Assembly (NCBI GenBank): GCA_045534635.1 | Contig: JAZSKB010000039.1 | Span: forward strand, 1-64,000 | Direction: 5' to 3' | Length of the DNA: 64,000 bases | Source of the DNA: UBA1205 sp045534635 | GTDB taxonomy: Bacteria; Bacteroidota; Bacteroidia; Bacteroidales; WCHB1-69 | Part shown: in pieces, positions 33,992-42,061 of the stretch | How positions within the stretch are numbered: position 1 is the stretch's first letter | Layout: each line of letters opens with the position of its first letter | The notes under the pieces: model-generated | Database searches by the model: none | Told to the model about the DNA's origin: nothing | What the model saw: the letters and a program-made list of their open reading frames with translations, nothing else | Translations under genes and position numbers: made by a program

Positions 33992-35368
33992 ATGGAATTA
34001 CCATTTGCAGAATCATGGAAAATAAAAATGGTGGAACCTATAAAAAAATCCACCCGTGCAGAACGTGAAAAATGGCTTGAAGAAGCACATCACAACGTAT
34101 TTATGCTCAAATCTGAAGATGTTTATATAGACCTTCTTACCGACTCTGGAACCGGTTCTATGAGTGACCGTCAATGGTCGGCAATGATGTTAGGTGACGA
34201 AAGTTATGCTGGTGCTCGCTCTTTTTATCACTTCAAAGAAACAATACAACGTATCACTGGAATGGAATATGTTATTCCTACTCATCAAGGACGTGCCGCA
34301 GAAAATGTTTTGTTCTCTCATTTAGTTAAGGCGGGAAATATTATTCCCGGAAATGCTCACTTCGATACTACAAAAGGACACATCGAATTTCGTAAAGCAA
34401 AAGCGATTGACGTTACTATTCCAGAAGCAAAAGATACACAACTTGAATTACCTTTCAAAGGCAATGTTTCTCTTGAATTACTTGAAAAGATTTTAAAAGA
34501 AAATTCGGGTAATGTTCCTTTTATGGTTCTCACTGTTACCAACAATACCGTTGGTGGACAACCTGTTAGCATGAAAAACATCCGTGAGACTTGTGAACTT
34601 TGCCACAAATATGGCGTTCCTGTTAATATGGATAGTGCTCGTTTTGCCGAAAATGCTTATTTTATCAAAACAAGAGAAGAAGGATATGCAAACAAATCCA
34701 TTAAAGAAATTGCTCTCGAAATGTTCTCTTATGCTGATAGCATTACTATGAGTGCAAAAAAAGATGGACTTGTTAATATGGGTGGTTTTATTGCTACTCG
34801 CAAAGAAGATTGGTACGAAGGTTGTAAAGCATTTTGTATTCCTTTTGAAGGTTTCTTGACTTACGGAGGTATGAATGGTCGTGATTTGGAAGCTCTTGCT
34901 GTTGGTTTAGATGAGAATACGGAATTTGATATGCTTGATACGCGTATTCAACAAGTACAATATTTAGCAAAAAAATTAGATGAATATGGTATCCCTTACC
35001 AACGTCCTGCTGGTGGTCATGCGATATTTGTTGATGCTGACAAAATATTAACCAATATTCCTAAAGAAGAATTTCCTGCACAAACGCTCACTTGCGAACT
35101 TTATTTAGAAGCTGGTATTCGTGCTTGCGAAATTGGGTATATGTTGGCAGACCGCGACCCTATAACTCGTCAAAATAGATTCAATGGTTTAGATTTTGTT
35201 CGTTTATGTATCCCTCGCCGTGTTTATACTAACAACCACATGGACGTTATCGCCGCTGCTTTGAAAAATGTTTACGAACGTAGAGAATCTATCACTCATG
35301 GGGTTAGAATCACTTGGGAAGCAGAACTTATGAGACACTTTACCGTTAAATTGGAAAGAATCAAATAA
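33992..35368 (+). CDS. tnaA: tryptophanase
   Basis: A 458-aa pyridoxal-phosphate lyase that splits tryptophan into indole, pyruvate and ammonia. The PLP lysine is Lys257 in MSAKKDG. Tryptophanase and tyrosine phenol-lyase are close relatives; two positions distinguish them. Asp125 (HFDTTKGH) aligns with Asp137 of E. coli tryptophanase and Thr124 of Citrobacter phenol-lyase; Ile381 (CEIGYML) aligns with Ile396 of tryptophanase and Arg381 of phenol-lyase. Both residues are of the tryptophanase type. Length and N-terminus MELPFAESWKIKMVEP fit Bacteroides tryptophanase. It has its own promoter region with a structured leader and a double terminator. No Trp permease lies beside it. Confidence 0.9.
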   Translation: MELPFAESWKIKMVEPIKKSTRAEREKWLEEAHHNVFMLKSEDVYIDLLTDSGTGSMSDRQWSAMMLGDESYAGARSFYHFKETIQRITGMEYVIPTHQGRAAENVLFSHLVKAGNIIPGNAHFDTTKGHIEFRKAKAIDVTIPEAKDTQLELPFKGNVSLELLEKILKENSGNVPFMVLTVTNNTVGGQPVSMKNIRETCELCHKYGVPVNMDSARFAENAYFIKTREEGYANKSIKEIALEMFSYADSITMSAKKDGLVNMGGFIATRKEDWYEGCKAFCIPFEGFLTYGGMNGRDLEALAVGLDENTEFDMLDTRIQQVQYLAKKLDEYGIPYQRPAGGHAIFVDADKILTNIPKEEFPAQTLTCELYLEAGIRACEIGYMLADRDPITRQNRFNGLDFVRLCIPRRVYTNNHMDVIAAALKNVYERRESITHGVRITWEAELMRHFTVKLERIK

Positions 35369-35385
35369 TTTAACTTTCTCAATAT

Positions 35386-35415
35386 TATTCCTAATAAAGC
35401 TATTTATTAGGAATA
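35386..35415 (+). terminator. hairpin after tnaA
   Basis: A perfect 13-bp stem, tattcctaataaa (35386-35398) and tttattaggaata (35403-35415), around GCTA. It is followed by A rather than T, so it probably protects the 3' end or acts with the next hairpin. Confidence 0.5.
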
Positions 35416-35447
35416 AAAAAACACTGCAATAATTTGCAGTGTTTTTT
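35415..35447 (+). terminator. intrinsic terminator of tnaA
   Basis: acactgcaa (35421-35429) pairs with ttgcagtgt (35434-35442) around TAAT, extended by an A run on the left and a T run on the right. Confidence 0.85.
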
Positions 35448-35498
35448 ATTCTATCCGTTTTGCTATATTTGCAAATCCACCTGAACAAGTTTTCGGCT

Positions 35499-35560
35499 GT
35501 TTTCGACAGGCTCAACCTCCGAAGATAAAACTCATGAATTATGGGTGTCTTCGGCAGAAC
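35499..35560. repeat. second copy of the intergenic hairpin elements
   Basis: Bases 35507-35530 are identical to 599-622, and 35533-35553 match 504-523 with small changes. The two element types occur here in the opposite order from the first copy. The left arm of the type 2 hairpin has decayed. Confidence 0.55.
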
Positions 35561-35603
35561 GTTTTTTTTTATATTTCATTGACTTTAATATGTTTTTTTT
35601 TAT

Positions 35604-35612
35604 TATCTTTGC
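35604..35612 (+). promoter_or_regulatory. promoter of kamDE
   Basis: TATCTTTGC, 74 bases before the kamD ATG. It probably drives kamD and kamE together. Confidence 0.6.
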
Positions 35613-35686
35613 AAGAAATTTTGATAAAAATAAAACCTTGGTTTATTTATAACAATTAAATACCTATAATCCAAAATTAAAAAAAT

Positions 35687-37255
35687 ATGGTGGATAAGAA
35701 CAAAAAAAGCAAAGTAGGACTTGATTTTCAAAAAGTTGCCGAAGCAAAAAAAGTAGCAAAAGCAATAGCCGAAGAAGTACAATCATTTGTAGAACAATAT
35801 ACAACCGTAGCCGTAGAACGCACAATATGCCGTTTGTTAGGTGTAGATGGCGTTGACCACAACGAAGTACCTCTACCCAATGTATTAATAGACCAACTAA
35901 AAGAAAAAGGAGTTCTTGGTCAAGGAATTATGTATTTCCTTGGGAATGCAATAGTTGCTACCGGACAAAGCCCACAACAAATAGCAGAAGCAGTTGGTGC
36001 TGGCAAATTGGATATAACCCAACTTCCAATACATTCAAAATCAGAAATAAAACAATCGCTTGAGCCACTAATTCAAGCAAGTATTAATAGAATCCGTTCC
36101 AATCGAAAAAGAAGAGAAACTTATTTGCAAACAATAGGAGAAGGCACAAAACCCTATCTATATGTTATAGTAGCCACAGGCAATATCTACGAAGATGTAG
36201 TTCAAGCCCAAGCAGCAGCCCGTCAAGGAGCAGATATTATCGCCGTAATTCGTACTACTGGACAAAGTCTTTTGGATTACGTTCCTTATGGAGCAACAAC
36301 AGAAGGTTTTGGAGGCACATTTGCAACCCAAGAAAATTTCCGCATAATGCGTTCTGCCCTTAATGAAGTAGGAGAAGAAATAGGCAGATATATTCGTTTG
36401 TGTAACTATTGTTCTGGATTATGTATGCCAGAAATTGCAGCCATGGGAGCATTAGAAGGTTTAGATGTTATGCTCAACGACGCTCTTTATGGAATTTTGT
36501 TCCGAGATATTAATATGCAAAGAACATTGATTGACCAATATTTTTCAAGAATTATCAACGGATTTGCAGGAGTTATTATCAATACCGGTGAAGACAATTA
36601 TCTCACCACCGCAGACGCTTACGAACAAGCCCACACCGTTTTGGCTTCAGATTTAATCAACGAACAATTAGCACTTCTTGCAGGATTGCCAGAAGAACAA
36701 ATGGGATTAGGTCATGCTTTTGAAATGGACCCTCAACTCGAAAATGGCTTCCTTTATGAATTGGCACAAGCACAAATGACCAGAGAAATATTCCCCAATG
36801 CTCCATTGAAATATATGCCTCCAACAAAATTTATGACAGGAAATATTTTCCGTGGACATATTCAAGATGCTTTATTCAATATGATTGGAATTTGGACAAA
36901 TCAAGGTTTGCAACTTTTAGGAATGCCAACTGAAGCCATTCATACACCATTTATGAGTGATAGATATTTGTCTATTGAAAATGCAAAATACATATTCGGC
37001 AATATGAAAGATATTGGCAAAGAAGTAGAATTTCGTGATGGCGGAATTGTGAAATCTCGAGTATCCAAAGTGTTGAACGATACTATTGATTTATTGGAAA
37101 CATTAAAAAATGAAGGACTATTCAATGCTTTAGAAAAAGGAATGTTCGCCGATGTTAAACGTCCTAAAAATGGTGGAAAAGGTTTAGATGGTGTAACAAT
37201 AAAAGGTGAAAATTATTTTAATCCATTTATTGATTTAATGAAAGGAAAAATATAA
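35687..37255 (+). CDS. kamD: D-lysine 5,6-aminomutase alpha subunit
   Basis: The 522-aa large subunit of the adenosylcobalamin- and PLP-dependent aminomutase that moves the terminal amino group of beta-lysine or D-lysine to C5. Seen: a TIM-barrel core with LYVIVATGNIYEDVVQAQAAA (cited by GNIYEDV), RQGADIIAVIRTTGQSLLDY (cited by IRTTGQSLLDY), GFGGTFATQENFRIMR and NYCSGLCMPEIAAMGA. Length is close to the Clostridium enzyme (about 516). The beta subunit gene follows after 49 bases. In this pathway Kdd acts next and is encoded at 22868. Confidence 0.94.
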   Translation: MVDKNKKSKVGLDFQKVAEAKKVAKAIAEEVQSFVEQYTTVAVERTICRLLGVDGVDHNEVPLPNVLIDQLKEKGVLGQGIMYFLGNAIVATGQSPQQIAEAVGAGKLDITQLPIHSKSEIKQSLEPLIQASINRIRSNRKRRETYLQTIGEGTKPYLYVIVATGNIYEDVVQAQAAARQGADIIAVIRTTGQSLLDYVPYGATTEGFGGTFATQENFRIMRSALNEVGEEIGRYIRLCNYCSGLCMPEIAAMGALEGLDVMLNDALYGILFRDINMQRTLIDQYFSRIINGFAGVIINTGEDNYLTTADAYEQAHTVLASDLINEQLALLAGLPEEQMGLGHAFEMDPQLENGFLYELAQAQMTREIFPNAPLKYMPPTKFMTGNIFRGHIQDALFNMIGIWTNQGLQLLGMPTEAIHTPFMSDRYLSIENAKYIFGNMKDIGKEVEFRDGGIVKSRVSKVLNDTIDLLETLKNEGLFNALEKGMFADVKRPKNGGKGLDGVTIKGENYFNPFIDLMKGKI

Positions 37256-37304
37256 TCTACCACACTATAATTAAATTAATGTAAAAAATAAAAAAGACAA
37301 TACA

Positions 37305-38096
37305 ATGAGCGAAGGATTATATTCAATGGAGGCAAAAAATTACGATAAAACTTTAGACCTCAAAAAAATAAAGCCATACGGCGATACAATGAACGACGGA
37401 AAAGTACAATTAAGTTTTACCCTTCCCGTTCCTGCTGGAGACGAAGCAATTGAAGCCGCGAAACAATTAATCTTAAAAATGGGATTTTCTAATCCTTTAG
37501 TTGTCTATTCTAAAGAACTTACAGAAGGATTTACATTTTTCAATTGTTATGGCTCTTGCTCTCATACAGTAAATTACGAAGAAATTCACGTGCCAAAAGT
37601 AGAAACCAATGTAATGGATATGCACGAATGCGATGAATTTATAAAAGAACATATTGGCAGAAAAATCGTTGTCGTTGGTGCAAGTACAGGTACCGATGCT
37701 CATACTGTCGGCATTGACGCTATTATGAATATGAAAGGTTATGCTGGACATTATGGCATAGAACGCTACGAAATGTTTGAATCACTCAATATGGGTAGTC
37801 AAATTCCTAATGAAGAATTTATCGCTAAAGCAATAGAAATGAACGCCGATGCACTATTGGTATCTCAAACTGTAACTCAAAAAGATGTTCATATTCAAAA
37901 TATGGTCAATTTAGTAGAACTATTAGAAGCAGAAGGCTTACGTGATAAAATGATTCTAATTTGTGGCGGTCCTCGTATCAGCCACGAATTAGCAAAAGAA
38001 TTAGGTTACGATGCCGGTTTTGGTATGAATACCTACGCCGACAATGTCGCTTCCTATATTGCACAAGAACTATACAATAGAATTCAAAATAAATAA
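37305..38096 (+). CDS. kamE: D-lysine 5,6-aminomutase beta subunit
   Basis: The 263-aa cobalamin-binding subunit of the aminomutase. The base-off B12 motif DxHxxG is at residues 131-136 (DAHTVG); His133 should coordinate cobalt and Lys144 should form the PLP aldimine. Both have the same residue numbers as in the characterised Clostridium sticklandii protein. The C-terminal Rossmann half shows LLVSQTVTQKDVH and LICGGPRISHELAKELG. An active aminomutase with KamD is therefore expected. The gene is followed after 85 bases by the CoA-transferase gene, which has its own promoter box. Confidence 0.95.
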   Translation: MSEGLYSMEAKNYDKTLDLKKIKPYGDTMNDGKVQLSFTLPVPAGDEAIEAAKQLILKMGFSNPLVVYSKELTEGFTFFNCYGSCSHTVNYEEIHVPKVETNVMDMHECDEFIKEHIGRKIVVVGASTGTDAHTVGIDAIMNMKGYAGHYGIERYEMFESLNMGSQIPNEEFIAKAIEMNADALLVSQTVTQKDVHIQNMVNLVELLEAEGLRDKMILICGGPRISHELAKELGYDAGFGMNTYADNVASYIAQELYNRIQNK

Positions 38097-38138
38097 ACTA
38101 TTTTGACAACACAATACTATTTAGAATAAAAAAAATAG

Positions 38139-38147
38139 TATCTTTGC
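38139..38147 (+). promoter_or_regulatory. promoter of the CoA-transferase/crotonase/hbd genes
   Basis: TATCTTTGC, 34 bases before the ATG at 38182. Confidence 0.6.
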
Positions 38148-38181
38148 AAATTAAATTTGTTAATATAAAACTTTTGATATT

Positions 38182-38841
38182 ATGGATAAGACTCAAATTA
38201 GAGAAACAATAGCAAAACGTTGTGCGTTGGAATTAAAAAACGGAGATGTTGTAAATTTGGGTATCGGTTTACCTACAGAAATTCCAAACTATTTACCTGA
38301 AGGAATTCATGTTGTATTACAATCTGAAAATGGATTGTTGGGAATGGGACCCACTCCTAAAGAAGGTGAAGAAAATCCTTATTTAACCAATGCCGGAGGT
38401 GCTCCAATGTCTGCTTTAAAAGGTGCTTCTTCTTTCGATAGTGCTACTTCATTTGGTATTATTCGCGGAGGACACGTAGATGTTACCATTTTAGGCGCTT
38501 TGCAAGTAGATGAAAAAGGCAATTTAGCCAATTGGATGATTCCAGGTAAAAAAACTCCCGGTATGGGCGGTGCTATGGATTTGATAGTAGGTGCTAAAAG
38601 AGTGATTTTAGCTATGGAACATACCGCTAAAGGTAATCATAAAATATTAAAATCATGTACTTTACCTCTTACCGCTGCAGGTCAAGTAAATTTAATAATT
38701 ACCGAAATGGGCGTTATGGAAATTACTCCTGAAGGTATAGAACTAAAAGAAATTAATCCTGAATTTTCTGTAGAACAAGTACAAGAAGCGACAGAAGCCA
38801 CTTTAATAGTATCGTCTAATTTACAACCAATGAAAATATAA
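38182..38841 (+). CDS. atoA: acyl-CoA:acetate/acetoacetate CoA-transferase, beta subunit
   Basis: A 219-aa subunit B of a family I CoA-transferase, which moves CoA between butyryl-CoA and acetate or acetoacetate. The catalytic Glu is in QSENGLLGMG. NLGIGLPTEIPNYL, TNAGGAPMS and PGKKTPGMGGAMDL are typical subunit B segments. The enzyme needs an alpha subunit with the CoA-binding loop, normally encoded next door; none is in the window. In lysine-fermenting Bacteroidales the two subunit genes can be separate, so the partner is probably elsewhere. Crotonase follows after 4 bases. Confidence 0.88.
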   Translation: MDKTQIRETIAKRCALELKNGDVVNLGIGLPTEIPNYLPEGIHVVLQSENGLLGMGPTPKEGEENPYLTNAGGAPMSALKGASSFDSATSFGIIRGGHVDVTILGALQVDEKGNLANWMIPGKKTPGMGGAMDLIVGAKRVILAMEHTAKGNHKILKSCTLPLTAAGQVNLIITEMGVMEITPEGIELKEINPEFSVEQVQEATEATLIVSSNLQPMKI

Positions 38842-38845
38842 CATT

Positions 38846-39715
38846 ATGGTTATCAAAGAACTAAAACATATAAAACATAGCATTGATACTATTAAGGAAC
38901 ACAAAGTATGTACAATTACTATTTCCAACCCTAAATCACTTAATTCTCTTAATACCGAAACATTAAAAGAATTGAACTATATTCTTGATGAAATTGACAC
39001 ATCAAAAGAAATAGATGCTTTGATAATTACTGGCGATGGAGATAAATCTTTTGTTGCAGGTGCCGACATCGCAGAAATGAGCAATTTTTCAGAAAAGGAA
39101 GCAAAAGATTTTGCAGAATTGGGTGTTAAGGTATTTCAAAAAATTGAAAATATTTATATTCCTGTTATTGCTGCTATCAATGGTTATGCACTTGGTGGTG
39201 GTTGCGAATTGGCTATGGCTTGCGATATAAGAATCGCCTCCGAAAATGCTAAATTTGCACAACCAGAAGTTGGTTTAGGTATCATTCCTGGATTTTTTGG
39301 CAACTATCGCCTTGCCCGATTGGTAGGAATAGGTCGTGCTAAAGAATTAATTTTCACAGGAAGAACAATCAAATCCCAAGAAGCATTGACAATTGGATTA
39401 GTAAATCAAGTAGTACCGCAACAAGATTTGACAAAAGCAGTCATCAATATGTTAGAACAAATTCTTGATAAAGACCTTTATGCTGTTTCATGTGCAAAAG
39501 AAGTTATTAATTTTGCATGTAACGGATTTAACGGCTCGGAATATAACGGAGATGATAATGACATTTCTTTTAGCATTGATAGTGAAATAGACGATGCTCA
39601 ATATTTTGAACGCAATCAATTTGCAGCATGCTTTGAATACGGAAATGCAAAAGAACAAATGAAAACATTTTTAGAAAATCAAGCAAAAAAAAATAGTCCA
39701 AAAGAAAAAAAATAA
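38846..39715 (+). CDS. crt: enoyl-CoA hydratase (crotonase)
   Basis: A 289-aa crotonase-fold enzyme interconverting 3-hydroxybutyryl-CoA and crotonyl-CoA. The oxyanion-hole segment AGADIAEMSN and the two catalytic Glu residues (GGGCELAMACD and QPEVGLG) are present. Two features are unusual: an N-terminal extension of about 15 residues, and an acidic insertion (NGSEYNGDDNDISFSIDSEID, residues ~230-250; core NGDDNDISFS) before the C-terminal helices that cap the active site. It lies between the CoA-transferase and hbd genes, consistent with butyrate formation. Confidence 0.9.
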   Translation: MVIKELKHIKHSIDTIKEHKVCTITISNPKSLNSLNTETLKELNYILDEIDTSKEIDALIITGDGDKSFVAGADIAEMSNFSEKEAKDFAELGVKVFQKIENIYIPVIAAINGYALGGGCELAMACDIRIASENAKFAQPEVGLGIIPGFFGNYRLARLVGIGRAKELIFTGRTIKSQEALTIGLVNQVVPQQDLTKAVINMLEQILDKDLYAVSCAKEVINFACNGFNGSEYNGDDNDISFSIDSEIDDAQYFERNQFAACFEYGNAKEQMKTFLENQAKKNSPKEKK

Positions 39716-39734
39716 ACATAAAAATAATTGAATT

Positions 39735-40571
39735 ATGAAAATATGTATCATAGGAACAGGAACAATGGCTAAAGGCATAGTAAAAGCATTTGCTACAAAA
39801 ATGCCTGTAGTAATAAAAAGTAGAACTCAAGAAAGTTTAGACAAAGCAATATCTTCTATTTCAAAAAGTTATGCAAAATTAGTTGAAAAAGGAAAAATGG
39901 GACAAGATGTTATGGATACTATTATGCAAAACATCTCTACAACAACAGATTATGCAACATTTTCTGATGCTGACCTTGTAATAGAAGCAGCAGTAGAAGA
40001 TATGCAATTGAAAAAAGAAGTGTTTGCAACACTTGACAAAATATGCAAACCAGAAACTATTTTCGCTACCAATTCATCATCTTTGTCTATTACTGAAATA
40101 GCCGCAAGTACATCTCGCCCTTCACAAGTTATTGGTTGTCATTTTTTCAATCCAGCAGATAGAATGGCTTTGGTAGAAGTTATTAAAGGACAACTTACTA
40201 ATGAAGAAGTTTGTCAAAAGATAGTCAACCTTACAAGCGAAATAGGCAAAACGCCTGTATTGGTAAATGAAGCACCCGGATTTGTAGTAAATCGTATTCT
40301 TATACCTATGATAAACGAAGCAGTAGGTATTTTGGCTGATGGAATTGCTTCCGCCGAAGACATTGACAAATGTATGATGTTAGGTGCTAATCATCCTATG
40401 GGACCTTTAGCATTAGCCGATTTAATCGGTAATGATGTCAATCTTGCCATAATGGAAGTACTTTACAAAGAATTTGGAGACCCAAAATATCGCCCTCATC
40501 CTTTATTGAGAAAAATGGTAAGAGCCAATTTACTTGGCAGAAAAACAGGAGAAGGATTTTATAAATACTAA
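39735..40571 (+). CDS. hbd: 3-hydroxybutyryl-CoA dehydrogenase
   Basis: A 278-aa NAD(P)-dependent enzyme that reduces acetoacetyl-CoA to 3-hydroxybutyryl-CoA. The N-terminal ICIIGTGTMAKGIVKAF is the Rossmann nucleotide-binding turn (with Lys in place of the usual small residue after MA). The catalytic His is in GCHFFNPADRMALVEV and the C-terminal domain shows NRILIPMINEA and GANHPMGPLALADLIG. Length is standard. It ends at a strong terminator, so the CoA-transferase, crt and hbd form one operon. Confidence 0.95.
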   Translation: MKICIIGTGTMAKGIVKAFATKMPVVIKSRTQESLDKAISSISKSYAKLVEKGKMGQDVMDTIMQNISTTTDYATFSDADLVIEAAVEDMQLKKEVFATLDKICKPETIFATNSSSLSITEIAASTSRPSQVIGCHFFNPADRMALVEVIKGQLTNEEVCQKIVNLTSEIGKTPVLVNEAPGFVVNRILIPMINEAVGILADGIASAEDIDKCMMLGANHPMGPLALADLIGNDVNLAIMEVLYKEFGDPKYRPHPLLRKMVRANLLGRKTGEGFYKY

Positions 40572-40610
40572 TTTATCTTTCATATCTATACAATCTCCAA
40601 AAAGATTGCG

Positions 40611-40640
40611 AAAAAATCGTCTATATAGACGATTTTTTTT
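40611..40640 (+). terminator. terminator of hbd
   Basis: A perfect 12-bp palindrome, aaaaaatcgtct (40611-40622) and agacgatttttt (40627-40638), around ATAT, ending in a T run. Confidence 0.9.
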
Positions 40641-40737
40641 ATACACAAACTCTTATTTCACTATAGATATATGCTAAATTTTACATAAATCGAATAAAAA
40701 AAATAAAAAAAACATAAAAGAATAAAAGAAAATTTAT

Positions 40738-40746
40738 TATCTTTGC
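40738..40746 (+). promoter_or_regulatory. promoter of bcd
   Basis: TATCTTTGC, 119 bases before the bcd ATG. The long leader (about 110 bases) is AT-rich, with no structure that I recognise. Confidence 0.55.
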
Positions 40747-40865
40747 AAAATTATATACTTAATATTGTTTTTACAAAAAATTCACAAAACAAATAAGTAT
40801 AGAAAAATAGACGTTAATAATGCTTTTGCATAATTTTTTATTAAAAACAGCAAATAAGAAAAAAT

Positions 40866-42005
40866 ATGGATTTTAGTCTCACAAAACAAGAAGAACTATT
40901 CTTACAAATGATACGTTCGTTTGCAGAAAACGAAGTTAAACCATTGGCAGCCGAAATCGATGAGGAAGAGCGTTTCCCTGATGAAACTGTCGAAAAGATG
41001 AAAAAATTAGGATTGTTTGGAATTCCAGTTCCTAAAGAATATGGAGGTCAAGGTGGTACTAACCAAATATATTCAATGGCAGTTGAAGAATTGTCAAGAG
41101 TATGTGGAACAACAGGCGTAGTTGTTTCTGCCCACACCTCATTGTGTGTTGCTCCAATATTGGAAAATGGAACAGAAGAACAAAAAAAATATTTTTTACC
41201 TAAATTATCCTCTGGAGAATGGCTTGGTGCTTTTGGTTTAACAGAACCCAACGCTGGTACAGACGCGGCAATGCAACAAACTACCGCTGTTTTAGATGGT
41301 GATAGTTGGATACTAAATGGTAACAAAATATTTATCACTAATGCAGGAAAAGCACATGTCTATATCGTTTTTGCAATGACAGACAAATCATTAGGAACTA
41401 AAGGTATATCTGCATTTATTGTAGAAAAAGATACGCCTGGTTTTACTTTCGGTAAAAAAGAAAAGAAAATGGGTATCCGTGGCTCTTCCACTTGTGAATT
41501 GATATTTGAAAATTGTCGCATACCAAAAGAAAATCTTTTAGGTAAAGAAGGTAAAGGCTTCGCTATTGCAATGAAAACTCTTGATGGTGGTCGTATCGGT
41601 ATTGCCTCTCAAGCATTAGGAATTGCACAAGGAGCAATGGACGAAACCATTCGTTATACCAAAGAACGTAAACAATTTGGAAAATCTATTAGTGCTTTCC
41701 AAAATACACAATTCCAAATGGCAGACCTTGAAACAAAAATACAAGCCGCTCGATTGTTGGTAAGAAGTGCTGCTTTCAAAAAAGATAAAGGTATCCCCTA
41801 CTCTGCAGACGCTGCTATGTGTAAACTTTTTGCCGCCGAAACTGCAATGGAAGTAACAACTAAAGCCGTACAATTCCACGGCGGATACGGATATACAAGA
41901 GAATATCCTGTTGAACGAATGATGAGAGATGCCAAAATTACCGAAATATACGAAGGAACCTCCGAAGTTCAAAGAATGGTAATTGCTGGTAAATTGTTCA
42001 AATAA
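40866..42005 (+). CDS. bcd: butyryl-CoA dehydrogenase
   Basis: A 379-aa FAD enzyme of the acyl-CoA dehydrogenase family that reduces crotonyl-CoA to butyryl-CoA with electrons from Etf. Seen: GAFGLTEPNAGTDAA and WILNGNKIFITNAG (flavin contacts), MGIRGSSTCELIFENC, and the catalytic Glu in EIYEGTSEVQRMVIAGKL. Length is typical for short-chain enzymes. The genes for EtfA and EtfB, needed for electron delivery, are not in the window. It has its own promoter and terminator. It completes the crotonyl-CoA to butyryl-CoA step of the lysine and butyrate pathways. Confidence 0.94.
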   Translation: MDFSLTKQEELFLQMIRSFAENEVKPLAAEIDEEERFPDETVEKMKKLGLFGIPVPKEYGGQGGTNQIYSMAVEELSRVCGTTGVVVSAHTSLCVAPILENGTEEQKKYFLPKLSSGEWLGAFGLTEPNAGTDAAMQQTTAVLDGDSWILNGNKIFITNAGKAHVYIVFAMTDKSLGTKGISAFIVEKDTPGFTFGKKEKKMGIRGSSTCELIFENCRIPKENLLGKEGKGFAIAMKTLDGGRIGIASQALGIAQGAMDETIRYTKERKQFGKSISAFQNTQFQMADLETKIQAARLLVRSAAFKKDKGIPYSADAAMCKLFAAETAMEVTTKAVQFHGGYGYTREYPVERMMRDAKITEIYEGTSEVQRMVIAGKLFK

Positions 42006-42007
42006 TA

Positions 42008-42040
42008 AAATTTGCCCCTATATAGGGGCAAATTTATTTT
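42008..42040 (+). terminator. terminator of bcd
   Basis: A perfect 28-base palindrome at 42008-42035 with arms aaatttgccccta and taggggcaaattt, followed by ATTTTTATA. It is among the most GC-rich stems in the window. Confidence 0.88.
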
Positions 42041-42061
42041 TATATTTCAGTAATAATAAAT

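Larger units (their letters stand above)
35369..35686. other. 318-base region between tnaA and kamD
   Basis: It holds the two tnaA hairpins (35386-35447), the second copy of the dispersed hairpin repeats (35499-35560) and the kamD promoter (35604-35612). I see no gene in it. Confidence 0.75.

Noticed and set aside
33992..35368. Tyrosine phenol-lyase instead of tryptophanase
   Set aside because: The discriminating positions are Asp125 and Ile381, both of the tryptophanase type.
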